Shown here: positions 39,902-48,674 of the stretch, one piece after another
How the letters are laid out: each line of letters starts with the position of its first letter
Position numbering within the stretch: position 1 is the first letter of the stretch
From: an uncultured bacterium
GTDB taxonomy: Bacteria; Elusimicrobiota; Elusimicrobia; Elusimicrobiales; Elusimicrobiaceae
Reading direction: 5' to 3'
NCBI GenBank assembly: GCA_949294095.1
Contig: CASFFZ010000010.1
Coordinates: 157,414 to 221,413, forward strand
DNA: 64,000 nucleotides
The notes under the pieces: generated by a model
What the model saw: only the letters and a program-made list of their open reading frames with translations
What the model was told of the DNA's origin: nothing
Databases searched by the model: none
Position numbers and translations under genes: made by a program

Positions 39902-41704
39902 ATGACAAAAGAATTGGCACTAAAAGATATTGAAAAACGATTACTCTCTTTAGCAAGTGATCCTTTGTTCCCGGCTACCGCCGTTTACATTGTCACCCAC
40001 GACTTGCAATTACAACAATGTCCTTGTGACCCATTTGAACAAATAGTATCTTTTGAAGCAGTGCTTTTATATTTCCTAATTGCAACTAATAAAATAGTAG
40101 ACCTATCTTATAACCATGAAGAAATTCTTTCTTTTGAACCTGTAGTAAGAAAGATATTAAAGGAATTAGAACATCTTCTTTTAGCTCCATCCACAATTCC
40201 TCGCAATTCAACAAGTGCAAATATCATTAAGAAATTAGAAGAAGATATGCACTCTCCGTTATTTGTAGCGGCCTCATTTTTATATAGCGGTGATGAGGCG
40301 TTTCCAGCACAGTATATCGAATTAATTCCTCAACGCTATAAATTTGATGAAAAGTGGCTCATAGATAATATAAAAATAAATTTGAAAGATCTAGTCTCTT
40401 GTATGCTATATTTAATCCTTCAAGCTTCACAACAGAATTGCCAACAAAGAATTGCTCCATTACTGATTCCATTAAAGGGTGTTCCTCTAGAACTTATTAA
40501 ACCTATGAAAATTTTCATTGAATATTTTAGTACGAACTTAGGAGATATTAAGTGTTTTGCATTAGAAAACATTCTACAGTTCCAAGCAAGACCAATTTTA
40601 AAAATTGATAACGATAATTTACTTTTACCACCTCCGATTATCTTAATGCAAGCGGTTTGCGAATCTCCATTATACTGGATGATTAAAGACACAGCTTATT
40701 CAAACAAGGCTTGGCAACATCGGGGAGAAACCACTGTTGATATGGTATTTCAATGGATAAAATCGGTTTTTGGAGAAAACAATGTATTTAAGAATGTGCT
40801 TATTAAACGGAAAAATCAGGATGTTACTGATATAGATGTCCTGGTGATATTTCAAAATAAGGCGATCATTTTTCAAATAAAATCTAAGAAAGTAACTTTA
40901 AAAACTAAATTGGGAGATTTAGAACAATTTAAAACTGATTTTTCAAAATCTATACAAGAAGCCTACAATCAAGCTATATTGTCAATAGAATCCATTAAAA
41001 ATAAGGATTCAGATTTTATCTTAGATAAGAAAAACCTACAACTCCCTTCTTGCATCAACGATTATTATATTTTTTGCATTACTACAGAGCAATTTAAAAC
41101 TTTAAATATGCGTTTAAATGAATTCCTGAAAGAGAGTGATAAGTTTTCATCTATTCCTATTTTTGCTTTAAGTACTTTTGATTTACAAATTTTAGCCCTC
41201 TATTTAAATGATCCGTATGACTTTCTATATTATTTACATTATAGAAAGAGATTAAAATTTAAGATTAGTTTTTCGGAAGAGATAAATGTTTTCTCTGCAT
41301 TCTTAGCAAGTAGATTGCGTAATATATCCGAAGATAAAATATATTTTGCTAATGATTTTCTTGATATTCTAAACGAACATTTTCAACCATTTCCAACAAG
41401 AGAAGATATAACAAATAGTTATCTATGGAAAAGACAAGACAAGGAAGATATAATATCCTCTATTAAAAATTGGGATAATCCTTTAACAAATGATTTGATC
41501 TCCTATATTTATGATTATTATGAAGAATTATCTATAAATATGCTTATACAGCTAAATAGAATGGATAAGGAAAGAGTATTTCAGTTGTTAAAAAATCCAC
41601 TTGACTTGTTGGCCACATTGAAACTATTAACTCATAAGATTGGTCGAAATGAAAAGTGCCCTTGTGGTTCCGGTCTAAAATACAAATACTGTTGTGGAAA
41701 ATAA
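39902..41704 (+). CDS. PD-(D/E)XK-like protein with C-terminal SEC-C motif, 600 aa
   Basis: A large helical N-terminal part (1-270) is followed by VTDIDVLVIFQNKAIIFQIKSKKV (about 310-335), which has the D...(x)QxK spacing of restriction-type nucleases. The last 20 residues, GRNEKCPCGSGLKYKYCCGK, are a SEC-C zinc motif. AT content is far above the core genome. Nuclease plus SEC-C fits a stand-alone defence protein, but no named family was recognised. Start ATG at 39902 lacks a strong ribosome site. Confidence 0.6.
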   Translation: MTKELALKDIEKRLLSLASDPLFPATAVYIVTHDLQLQQCPCDPFEQIVSFEAVLLYFLIATNKIVDLSYNHEEILSFEPVVRKILKELEHLLLAPSTIPRNSTSANIIKKLEEDMHSPLFVAASFLYSGDEAFPAQYIELIPQRYKFDEKWLIDNIKINLKDLVSCMLYLILQASQQNCQQRIAPLLIPLKGVPLELIKPMKIFIEYFSTNLGDIKCFALENILQFQARPILKIDNDNLLLPPPIILMQAVCESPLYWMIKDTAYSNKAWQHRGETTVDMVFQWIKSVFGENNVFKNVLIKRKNQDVTDIDVLVIFQNKAIIFQIKSKKVTLKTKLGDLEQFKTDFSKSIQEAYNQAILSIESIKNKDSDFILDKKNLQLPSCINDYYIFCITTEQFKTLNMRLNEFLKESDKFSSIPIFALSTFDLQILALYLNDPYDFLYYLHYRKRLKFKISFSEEINVFSAFLASRLRNISEDKIYFANDFLDILNEHFQPFPTREDITNSYLWKRQDKEDIISSIKNWDNPLTNDLISYIYDYYEELSINMLIQLNRMDKERVFQLLKNPLDLLATLKLLTHKIGRNEKCPCGSGLKYKYCCGK

Positions 41705-42055
41705 TATCCACTAATTAGCTTGATGAGGGAACGCCTGAACTCCTCTTGATAAATTGTACTGCATAGATGAAATACTCGGGTATCATTTAGTAAACTTAAA
41801 GATCGAATATCTCTAATGAAAACTTTCCATATTACAATGTACATTCTCACTCTTTCGAACTGTTTTTGAAGGTTTATCACAATAATTAGGCGTAACAAAA
41901 CCAAGCTGTATTTATCATAGACAAATGGACATGGAGTTCTTTATCCGTTTTCACAGCTAAATAAATGATGCTTCATCAGCATATTCAATAGCAAGTAGTT
42001 ATCTTGAATTCACAAAATCGCCAATCCTATACTTAATGCAGTTAATTTTTTCTCA
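41705..42055. other. AT-rich intergenic region
   Basis: About 350 bases between two convergent genes. No promoter pair, hairpin with T-run or ORF that I can support. Confidence 0.3.
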
Positions 42056-42679
42056 TTACTGTTCCTTAAGCGTTGCTAAAGGAGTCAAGTTATGTTTCTT
42101 AATAAATTCTGCCAATGTTAGTCTATGAACTCCTAATAATCGAGATATTTTATTTTTTGATAAATTCATATTTAAATATTTCTTTATTTCTTTTTCTTTG
42201 CCTTTGAGTTTAGTACGCTGTGAATGTGCGCCAACGGGTCTCCCTAGTCGCTTACCTTCCGCTCTTACTCGAGCTAGAGCTTCTTTTGTTCTTTGAGAAA
42301 TTAAGTTGCGTTCTATTTCTGCAGAAAGTCCAAAAGCAAAGGCTAAAACTTTCGCATTGATATTATCTCCCAATTCATAATGCTCTTTAGTAGTGATAAT
42401 TTTGACACTATTATTCATACAATAATTTAGAATTCCCATGATTTGCATTAAATTTCTCCCCAAACGGGATAATTCTGTTGTAATAATAATATCTCCAGGT
42501 TTCAACTTTTCCAGCAACTTGCCAAACTTTCGCTTGCTTAATTCTTTTGTAGAACTAATAGTTTCCTCTATCCACAAATCTATTTTTATTCTATGTTCTT
42601 GAGCAAATTTTCCGATCTCAAACTCTTGATTTTTGATAGTTTGTTTGTCAGAACTTACACGAATATAACCGTATATCAT
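42056..42679 (-). CDS. Small serine recombinase (DNA invertase/resolvase), 207 aa
   Basis: MIYGYIRVSSDKQTIKNQ holds the catalytic Ser; IITTELSRLGRNLMQI, AFAFGLSAEIERNLISQRTKEALARVRAEGKRLGRP are the invertase core and E-helix. The C-terminal KEIKKYLNMNLSKNKISRLLGVHRLTLAEFIKKH is the HTH. This architecture is close to Mpi-type invertases of Bacteroides. It lies 570 bases from the 24-bp inverted repeat in the specificity cassettes and is the likely enzyme for that switch. Confidence 0.85.
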   Translation of the reverse strand: MIYGYIRVSSDKQTIKNQEFEIGKFAQEHRIKIDLWIEETISSTKELSKRKFGKLLEKLKPGDIIITTELSRLGRNLMQIMGILNYCMNNSVKIITTKEHYELGDNINAKVLAFAFGLSAEIERNLISQRTKEALARVRAEGKRLGRPVGAHSQRTKLKGKEKEIKKYLNMNLSKNKISRLLGVHRLTLAEFIKKHNLTPLATLKEQ

Positions 42680-42702
42680 TGTTTTCTCCTAAAAAATAAG
42701 AT

Positions 42703-43627
42703 GTATCTAAATTATAGGACCTATACGCGTTCCACCCTAGCACATGTATTGCATGGGAATAATAAGCAAATCAACATCTCGGGGAAACAATGGTTAGAAA
42801 ATACTTTTGATAGCAATTCCTGGGTAATTTTGTCTCCAGTTGAGCAGAGTATCAGGGCCAAGATAGAAAAATATGGAACACCGCTCAGAGATTGGGATAT
42901 TAAGATTAATAGAGGTGTTTTAACAGGCTGCAACGAAGCATTTATAATTACTACTGCAAAGCGTGAAGAGATTTTAGCCAATTGTAAAACAAAAGATGAG
43001 CGCAAAAGAACTGACGAAATTATACGGCCTATTTTGCGCGGGAGAGATATTAAACGGTACAAATACGATTGGAAAGGTCTATGGTTGATAGGGTTATTTC
43101 CGTCGTGCCATTATGATATAGATACCCTTCCTGCTATAAAAAAATATCTTCTAGATTTCGGGTTTGATAGATTAAAACAGACTGGCGAACCTGGCGCCAG
43201 AAAGAAAACATCCAACAAGTGGTTCGAAACGCAGGATACCATCGCATATTGGGAGGATTTTTCTAAACCGAAAATCGCATGGGCAGATATTAGCACCGAA
43301 CCATCTTTTGTAGAGGTGTCAGAAAAGTTCTTTTTTAACAATACTTGTTATATGCTATCTCCCGCCCCTTTGTATCTGTTAGGAATTCTAAATTCTAAAC
43401 TGATTAAGTGGTTCTTTCCCAAAATAGCATCTGATTTGGGAGAAGGATCGCGTTATTTTAAACAATTTGTAGAATTATTACCAATTAAAAAACTCACTCA
43501 AGGCGAAATTTCGATTCTAGAAAATCTTTTAAGAAAACGCCCTATTGACGACGAACAAGTTAACGCTTTTGTCTACAAGCAATATCAATTAACAGCGGAG
43601 GAAATTCTATTTCTAAATCACTTATAG
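42703..43627 (+). CDS. TaqI/Eco57I-type restriction-modification specificity domain, N-terminal part absent (partial)
   Basis: RDWDIKINRGVLTGCNEAFIITTAKREEIL, DEIIRPILRGRDIKRYKYDWKGLWLI, KWFETQDTIAYWEDFSKPKIAW and YLLGILNSKLIKWFF are the C-terminal specificity (TaqI_C-like) region of type IIG enzymes. The methyltransferase/nuclease half is missing: upstream lies the divergent invertase. It may be a silent cassette or the end of a broken gene. Codons from about position 43252 on can be exchanged by inversion with the copy at 43618-43994. Confidence 0.7.
43252..43275 (+). repeat. Inverted repeat, left copy (candidate inversion site)
   Basis: 24 bases beginning GGAGGATTTTTCTAAACCGA, encoding E-D-F-S-K-P-K in the specificity domain. 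The perfect reverse complement is at 43970-43993, in the same reading phase relative to the opposite-strand fragment. Confidence 0.85.
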
Positions 43628-43994
43628 AGTTTGTTAATATAGTTTCTTTCTTCTACGGTCAAATGGTATTTTTGGTATGTATAGTTCATCCAAAAGAATT
43701 CACTCTCTTCGTTAATCGAATCTTGTTCTAAAACATTGAAATCCTTTGGCAATGGAATTCGAAGAGGTGCAATGGCCTGAACACTAATTAGAAGGTCTCC
43801 AGTCCCGGTTTTAGGAGAATCCTTCAACAGAAAATGTCCTAGCGGAGAATTTAACACGAAAGTTAAAAATTTAACATATTTCCCAATTGCGAAACATGTG
43901 CTATCTAAAGCAAAAAATGACTTTTCCGTGTAGCAAAATCTGATGATAGAACCAACTCTCTTCCATATAATTTTCGGTTTAGAAAAATCCTCCG
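43618..43994 (-). pseudogene. Alternative C-terminal specificity fragment, opposite strand
   Basis: Reading from the inverted repeat, the minus strand encodes EDFSKPKIIWKRVGSIIRF, then FVLNSPLGHFLLK and LLISVQAIAPLRIPLPKDF, ending in NYINKLYK. It is a homologue of the end of the plus-strand specificity domain (EDFSKPKIAWADI...ILNSKLIKWFF). Stop codons lie directly upstream of the repeat, so it is not expressed as such. The two fragments are tail to tail and overlap by 10 bases. Confidence 0.75.
43970..43993 (-). repeat. Inverted repeat, right copy (candidate inversion site)
   Basis: Perfect 24-base reverse complement of 43252-43275; the segment between them is 694 bp. Confidence 0.85.
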
Positions 43995-44000
43995 ATTATT

Positions 44001-44529
44001 AAAGACAGACAATTGTATATACTCCAAGTAGTGAAACAAACCTAATCTCTTAAACATATAATTTATTATTTATTTTAGTAATTATACTACCTATTTACAA
44101 AGATTAAATTAATTCTATTTTTCGCCTAATTTAATATATGCATGCCTTTTTCGCTCTTCTCCATTATATTCCTTTAGTGGAAAGGTTAACAGAGCTGATA
44201 TGTATAACTTAGAAATTATATGGGGTTGTGTAATATAATGACACAGATCTCCTTTAACGAAGTTCTTGATATAGAATGATTTTTAAATTTACTGATATAA
44301 TCCTTACCGTCTTAAAGGTTTTCCCTGCTTTGCCACATAAATTCCCTGTTATTTGTTTTAGGGAATTGAATGAGTTAGACAAGATTTTTTAGACGAAAGG
44401 CTAATATCCAAAAAACATTAAAATCCGTAAAATCAGCTAAAAATGGGCAAAATTCCCTGTTTTTTCCCTGTTTTGCAGGGAAAATCAGGTGGGCGGCCCA
44501 GAGTACCCGCACCATCAAAATCCGCTGCC
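44001..44529. other. AT-rich spacer ending in an integration-relic-like segment
   Basis: 44001-44330 is AT-rich without a supported ORF. From about 44320 to 44485 there are repeated TTCCCTG...CAGGGAA words, and just before 44530 comes a degenerate tRNA-3'-like end (CAAAATCCGCTGCCCCACCA). A 76-codon minus-strand frame over it has no coding features. Confidence 0.4.
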
Positions 44530-44573
44530 CCACCATTTTAAAAGGCACTTCCTCTGAAGTGCCTTTTTTGTTA
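44530..44573 (+). repeat. Right copy of the tRNA 3' end plus terminator repeat (candidate att site)
   Basis: Near-identical to 29836-29879: CCACCATTT, AAAAGGCACTTC/GAAGTGCCTTTTTTGTTA, differing in the loop and one spacer base. It marks the right edge of the accessory region; core composition resumes directly after it. Confidence 0.65.
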
Positions 44574-44670
44574 GGACGCAGCAGAGAATCCCGCTTTTTC
44601 TGCAAGCAGCAGTTCCTTCATTTTATGTCATAATATAGGGGTAAGTGTTTGTACGTATCAGGGGGTAAAT

Positions 44671-46035
44671 ATGGAGGAGATGTTAAAAAAACAGCGGGCC
44701 TTTTTTGAAAGCGGCGAAACGCTTCCCGTAAAAAACCGTTTAGCTTATCTAAAAAAATTGCGCCAGGCCATTCAAACGCACCGGGACGATATTTGCCAAG
44801 CCTTATACCAAGACCTAGGCAAAAGCGAAACCGAAGCTTATATGTGCGAAATCGGAATGACGCTGGAAGAAATTGCGTATTTTCTAAAACATCTTCCTTC
44901 TCTTGCCAAAGACAGAACCCTCCGCACCCCGCTTTCCAATTTTCACGCCAAAAGCATTATCAAATTTGTTCCGCGGGGCAATATTTTAATTTTAAGTCCG
45001 TGGAATTATCCGTTTTTGCTGTCTATGGAACCGTTGGTGGACGCGCTGGCCGCCGGCAACACGGCGGTGTTAAAACCCAGCGCCTATTCCCCCCATACCA
45101 GCGCGCTGATTCAAAAGATAATACAGGAAACATTTCCGCCCCATTATGTCGAGACGGTAACGGGCGGCAGGCAGGAAAACCAAACGCTCCTGACGCAAAA
45201 ATTTGATTACATCTTTTTTACCGGAAGCACGGCCGTAGGCAAAGAAGTACTGCGCCGCGCCGCCGAAAATTTAACGCCCGTTACCTTAGAACTGGGCGGG
45301 AAAAGCCCCTGCTTGGTGGACGAATCGGCGGATCTTGCTTTGGCCGCACGCCGCATTGTATTTGGTAAATTTTTAAACTGCGGGCAAACCTGCGTGGCTC
45401 CGGATTACATTTTATGCCCCCAAAATTTACAACAACCCCTGCTGGCCGCTTTGCGGCAGGAAATTGCCCGCCAGTTTGGCCCGCAGCCCTTGGCAAATCC
45501 TCATTACGGAAAAATTATTAATGAAAAACATTTCCGGCGCTTAAGCGCTCTTTTGACATGCGGGAAAATTGCGGCCGGCGGAAAATTTTCGCCCGCCACC
45601 CTGCAAATAGAGCCCACCGTTTTAACGGACGTTTCGTGGGAAGAGGCCGTCATGCAGGAAGAAATTTTCGGCCCCATTCTGCCCATTATTACCTATTCTT
45701 CTTTGCAGGAAGCGCTGAAAAAAATAGAAAGCCGCCCGCACCCGTTGGCGCTCTACCTTTTTTCCACGGATCGGAAACGTATTTCGCAAATTACCCAGCA
45801 AATTCGCTACGGCGGCGGCTGCATTAACGACACGATTATGCACCTGAGCACGCCCTATCTGCCTTTTGGCGGAATAGGCGAAAGCGGGATGGGGTGCTAT
45901 CACGGGAAATTCGGGTTTGAAACGTTTTCGCATAAAAAAAGCATTTTATGCAAACGCAACTGGATTGATGTTCCCTTGCGCTACCAGCCGTATTCGCGTT
46001 GGAAGCGATGGCTGCTAAAATACTTTTTGCGCTAA
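44671..46035 (+). CDS. NAD(P)-dependent aldehyde dehydrogenase, class 3-like, 454 aa
   Basis: FTGSTAVGKEVLRRAAENLTPVTLELGGKSPCLVDESAD (cofactor and Glu) and GKFLNCGQTCVAPDYIL (catalytic Cys) are diagnostic; PHPLALYLFS and LPFGGIGESGMGCYHG match the ALDH3/coniferyl-aldehyde branch. The C-terminus has a hydrophobic-basic end (WKRWLLKYFLR). It oxidises medium or long aliphatic aldehydes by family; ribosome site TCAGGGGGTAAAT. Confidence 0.9.
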   Translation: MEEMLKKQRAFFESGETLPVKNRLAYLKKLRQAIQTHRDDICQALYQDLGKSETEAYMCEIGMTLEEIAYFLKHLPSLAKDRTLRTPLSNFHAKSIIKFVPRGNILILSPWNYPFLLSMEPLVDALAAGNTAVLKPSAYSPHTSALIQKIIQETFPPHYVETVTGGRQENQTLLTQKFDYIFFTGSTAVGKEVLRRAAENLTPVTLELGGKSPCLVDESADLALAARRIVFGKFLNCGQTCVAPDYILCPQNLQQPLLAALRQEIARQFGPQPLANPHYGKIINEKHFRRLSALLTCGKIAAGGKFSPATLQIEPTVLTDVSWEEAVMQEEIFGPILPIITYSSLQEALKKIESRPHPLALYLFSTDRKRISQITQQIRYGGGCINDTIMHLSTPYLPFGGIGESGMGCYHGKFGFETFSHKKSILCKRNWIDVPLRYQPYSRWKRWLLKYFLR

Positions 46036-46156
46036 CGCCGTACTGCAATCGGAAAAAGTTTCCGTCGGGGCCTTGAAATCTGCAATAAAAAACCGCTTAT
46101 TCGGGTTGGATAAGAAGAACATCCTTCTTGTCCTCCTCCGGTTTGCAACCGGAGCC

Positions 46157-46666
46157 CTACACAGATCCCGGCCCTTCGGCCGGGTTTTTAGTGAAAAGAC
46201 GAGAAGATTCTTCCAACGTCAACAAAAATTTTTTTCGCCACAGCCCTCCGCCGTATCCCGTCAGCGTTCCGTCCGCCCCGATTACCCGGTGGCAGGGAAT
46301 TAAAATGGCAATGGGGTTTACGTGCACCGCCCCGCCCACGGCCCGCGCCGCACGCGGGTGCCCGGCCCACGCAGCCAGCTGGCCATAGCTGCAGGTATGG
46401 CCATACGGCACTTTTTCAAGTGCTTTCCAAACCCGCATTTGAAACGGCGTTCCCGCCGCGCGCAAAGGAAGGTCAAAAATAAAACGGCGGCCGGAAAAAT
46501 ATTCATCCAGTTGCCGGCAGGCCTCCTGCAGCAGCGGGCTGTTTTGCCGGGGCAGCGGGCCGCCGCACCGAATGCCGGGAAAAACCACCCGGGTAATGTA
46601 TTGCCCGTCTCCCGCGACGGTCAATACCCCCAACGGGCTTGGGTAAGGAATATAAGTTTCTATCAT
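46157..46666 (-). CDS. ogt: Methylated-DNA--protein-cysteine methyltransferase, 169 aa
   Basis: IPCHRVIGADGTLTGYGGGLWRKKFLLTLE contains the acceptor Cys (PCHRV); FQMRVWKALEKVPYGHTCSYGQLAAWAGHPRAARAVGGA is the HTH. It removes O6-alkyl groups from guanine. The start MIETYIPYPSPLG is preferred over one 13 codons upstream. A plus-strand hairpin in its 3' end (46168-46190) may terminate the convergent aldehyde dehydrogenase transcript. Confidence 0.93.
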   Translation of the reverse strand: MIETYIPYPSPLGVLTVAGDGQYITRVVFPGIRCGGPLPRQNSPLLQEACRQLDEYFSGRRFIFDLPLRAAGTPFQMRVWKALEKVPYGHTCSYGQLAAWAGHPRAARAVGGAVHVNPIAILIPCHRVIGADGTLTGYGGGLWRKKFLLTLEESSRLFTKNPAEGPGSV

Positions 46667-46766
46667 AAGCTGGCTACATCCTAGCATTTTTAGGGCCAGT
46701 CCCAAAAAAAATTAGGTCTTTTGACTCTGTTTTTTAAAACGGATATTTACATATAATATTAAAGTT

Positions 46767-47675
46767 ATGAAAAAAATAAATTTATTATTCCTTGCGATCT
46801 TTTGCACAAGCTTATTTTCCCTTCCGAACGATCTTTCCGCTCAGGTAAATAAAAAGATCGTGCAAAGCATCGTGAAAACAGAAACAACCTTACCGGCACA
46901 AATTGCCAAAAATGCGGCCAAGCAGGCTGCCCCTGTGGGCGGGCAGCTCCCCAACTCCATTGCCGCCTCCTCGGTTCAACAAACGCTCCAGCTCCCGCCG
47001 CCTGATCCGGTGCCGGTTCATCCAACGGTAGCCGGAATGGTACGCCGCAACAAAAAAACATTATTCCGCATCCAAACCGCCGTCGGAATTTCTAAGCGCA
47101 ATGCCCTTCAAAACTTACACCGCTGGGGGCTTCCGCCGCTTCAAAAACCGCGCCGCCCCATGCTCTTGCCCAGCAAGGCGTTTCACGTGCAAGATTTTAC
47201 GGCCTTACAATATACCGGCACCCGCGTGCCAACCCTGCCCTTTGCCTCTCATTCCAAATATATGTACCGCGGGTTAGGGCTGGCCTTAAACGGCAAAGCC
47301 GTACGCAATATCCTGCAAAACGGCTTGCTGTTAAAAGATGTCGGCCCGCACAGCAACGACCGGCGCATGGCTTTTGCCAGTTCCGGCGGATTGGGCGCGA
47401 TGCGGGCCATTTTGAAAGAAAGTGTAATTAACTTAACCGACTCGCCCGAGACCGCCTTTCATTACGCCTTTAGAAACAAAGAGAAGGGAATGGCGGTGCT
47501 GGTATCCGTCAAAGAGACCAAAAACCGCGGCAACATCGTTACGGTTCCGCACGATATTCCGGCGGCTCAAATAAACGAATTGGCGGCTTTAGTGCAAATG
47601 AACGGCAAGCCGGTATGGTGCCGTGTTGAGCTGGAAGGGGACGGCTTTCGGCTAACGCCTTACTTCGTTCCCTAA
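46767..47675 (+). CDS. Secreted ADP-ribosyltransferase-like protein A, 302 aa
   Basis: A signal peptide (MKKINLLFLAIFCTSLFSLP) and a long low-complexity linker (about 40-95) precede a C-terminal domain. KYMYRGLGLALNGKAVRNILQNGLLLKDVGP (YRG near residue 167), LTDSPETAFHYAF and IPAAQINELAALVQMNGKPVWCRVEL resemble the R-S-E layout of mono-ADP-ribosyltransferases, although the S-T-x-S position is degenerate here. Paralogue of the next gene. Effector, toxin or surface role is possible; the fold assignment is inference. Confidence 0.5.
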   Translation: MKKINLLFLAIFCTSLFSLPNDLSAQVNKKIVQSIVKTETTLPAQIAKNAAKQAAPVGGQLPNSIAASSVQQTLQLPPPDPVPVHPTVAGMVRRNKKTLFRIQTAVGISKRNALQNLHRWGLPPLQKPRRPMLLPSKAFHVQDFTALQYTGTRVPTLPFASHSKYMYRGLGLALNGKAVRNILQNGLLLKDVGPHSNDRRMAFASSGGLGAMRAILKESVINLTDSPETAFHYAFRNKEKGMAVLVSVKETKNRGNIVTVPHDIPAAQINELAALVQMNGKPVWCRVELEGDGFRLTPYFVP

Positions 47676-47769
47676 AGGACTATCGAACCATAGGCCCTAA
47701 GACCTATGGTTTTTTGATAAAAGAATTCTTATACTAAAAATAACACCTCATTAATAATGGAGTTGATTT

Positions 47770-48672
47770 ATGAACAACACAAAAAACAAGCTGCTTCTTA
47801 TTGGAATATACCTCATAATGGGATTGTTCCCTTTACAGGCGCAAATTGTTAAAAAAGGGATAGAGCAATTACCTAAAGCCCTAGGAAAAAATCCTGTCAT
47901 TACGAATACCGCGTGGAAAAACTTTAATGGGACTTTTCCTTCCATTTCTGCAGCAGCCAGCCTCAACACTACCCAACCTTCCGTGTCTTTCGATACCTAT
48001 ATAGCAAGACATCTGCCGGGGGCCTCCGTTGCTTATGAACGTATCATCAATAATACTACGGTAACTAAAGCCTTGCGACGTACTGCAGAACGACGCAATT
48101 TACCCCCGTCTAAAGGATGGCCTGCAAAATCGGAAAAAGCGTTAATCGTTTCCTCTCTTGATGGATTAACTTTAGACGGATACCGAGATGTCGTCCCGGA
48201 GTTGCCTATTCCGACCAATAAAATTTATCTCTATCGCGGAATGGGATTGAATTACGCGGCTTTGCGCAATATCTTGCAAAATGGACTTCGCGTACAAGAC
48301 ACCGGTAAAAATTCAAATGATGTTGGAACGTCTTTCTTCTTGGTACAGATGGGTACAGCTCCTGTTTCCTCCGATCTGATGAAAAAAGTAGATATCCGGC
48401 AAACCTACTTGTCCACTAATGCACAAAGCACGTTGCACTTTGCCGCTATGCACAGTTTTGAAGATGGCCGCATCCCGGTGGTCGTTACCGTACGCGGTTG
48501 GCGGCGCGGTAATTCCTATCATGTCATTAGAGAAGATATTCCAGTCTCTTCTATCGTGGAAGTCTCCGCGTTAGTTCAAGGGCCGGAAGGAAATCCTATC
48601 TGGTGTCATGTATCCTTGACCGAAGATGGACGACTGGCGTTGAGGCCCTATCTTTCTAATCTTGGTCTTTAA
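47770..48672 (+). CDS. Secreted ADP-ribosyltransferase-like protein B, 300 aa
   Basis: Signal peptide (LLLIGIYLIMGLFPLQA) then a linker and the same domain as its neighbour: YLYRGMGLNYAALRNILQNGLRVQDTGKNSND (YRG near residue 155), QTYLSTNAQSTLHFAAMHS (the S-T-x-S position, intact), IPVSSIVEVSALVQGPEGNPIWCHVSL. This copy keeps the R-S-E-like set better than protein A. GGAG ribosome site. Export across the inner membrane is likely; the target is unknown. Confidence 0.55.
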   Translation: MNNTKNKLLLIGIYLIMGLFPLQAQIVKKGIEQLPKALGKNPVITNTAWKNFNGTFPSISAAASLNTTQPSVSFDTYIARHLPGASVAYERIINNTTVTKALRRTAERRNLPPSKGWPAKSEKALIVSSLDGLTLDGYRDVVPELPIPTNKIYLYRGMGLNYAALRNILQNGLRVQDTGKNSNDVGTSFFLVQMGTAPVSSDLMKKVDIRQTYLSTNAQSTLHFAAMHSFEDGRIPVVVTVRGWRRGNSYHVIREDIPVSSIVEVSALVQGPEGNPIWCHVSLTEDGRLALRPYLSNLGL

Positions 48673-48674
48673 CC

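Noticed and set aside
42593..42702. Extension of the specificity fragment to the upstream start at 42593
   Set aside because: It overlaps the invertase coding region and the residues look unrelated to the TaqI_C family; homology starts later.
44375..44605. 76-codon minus-strand frame at the right end of the island
   Set aside because: Crosses the terminator/att-like repeat and a degenerate tRNA end; no ribosome site.
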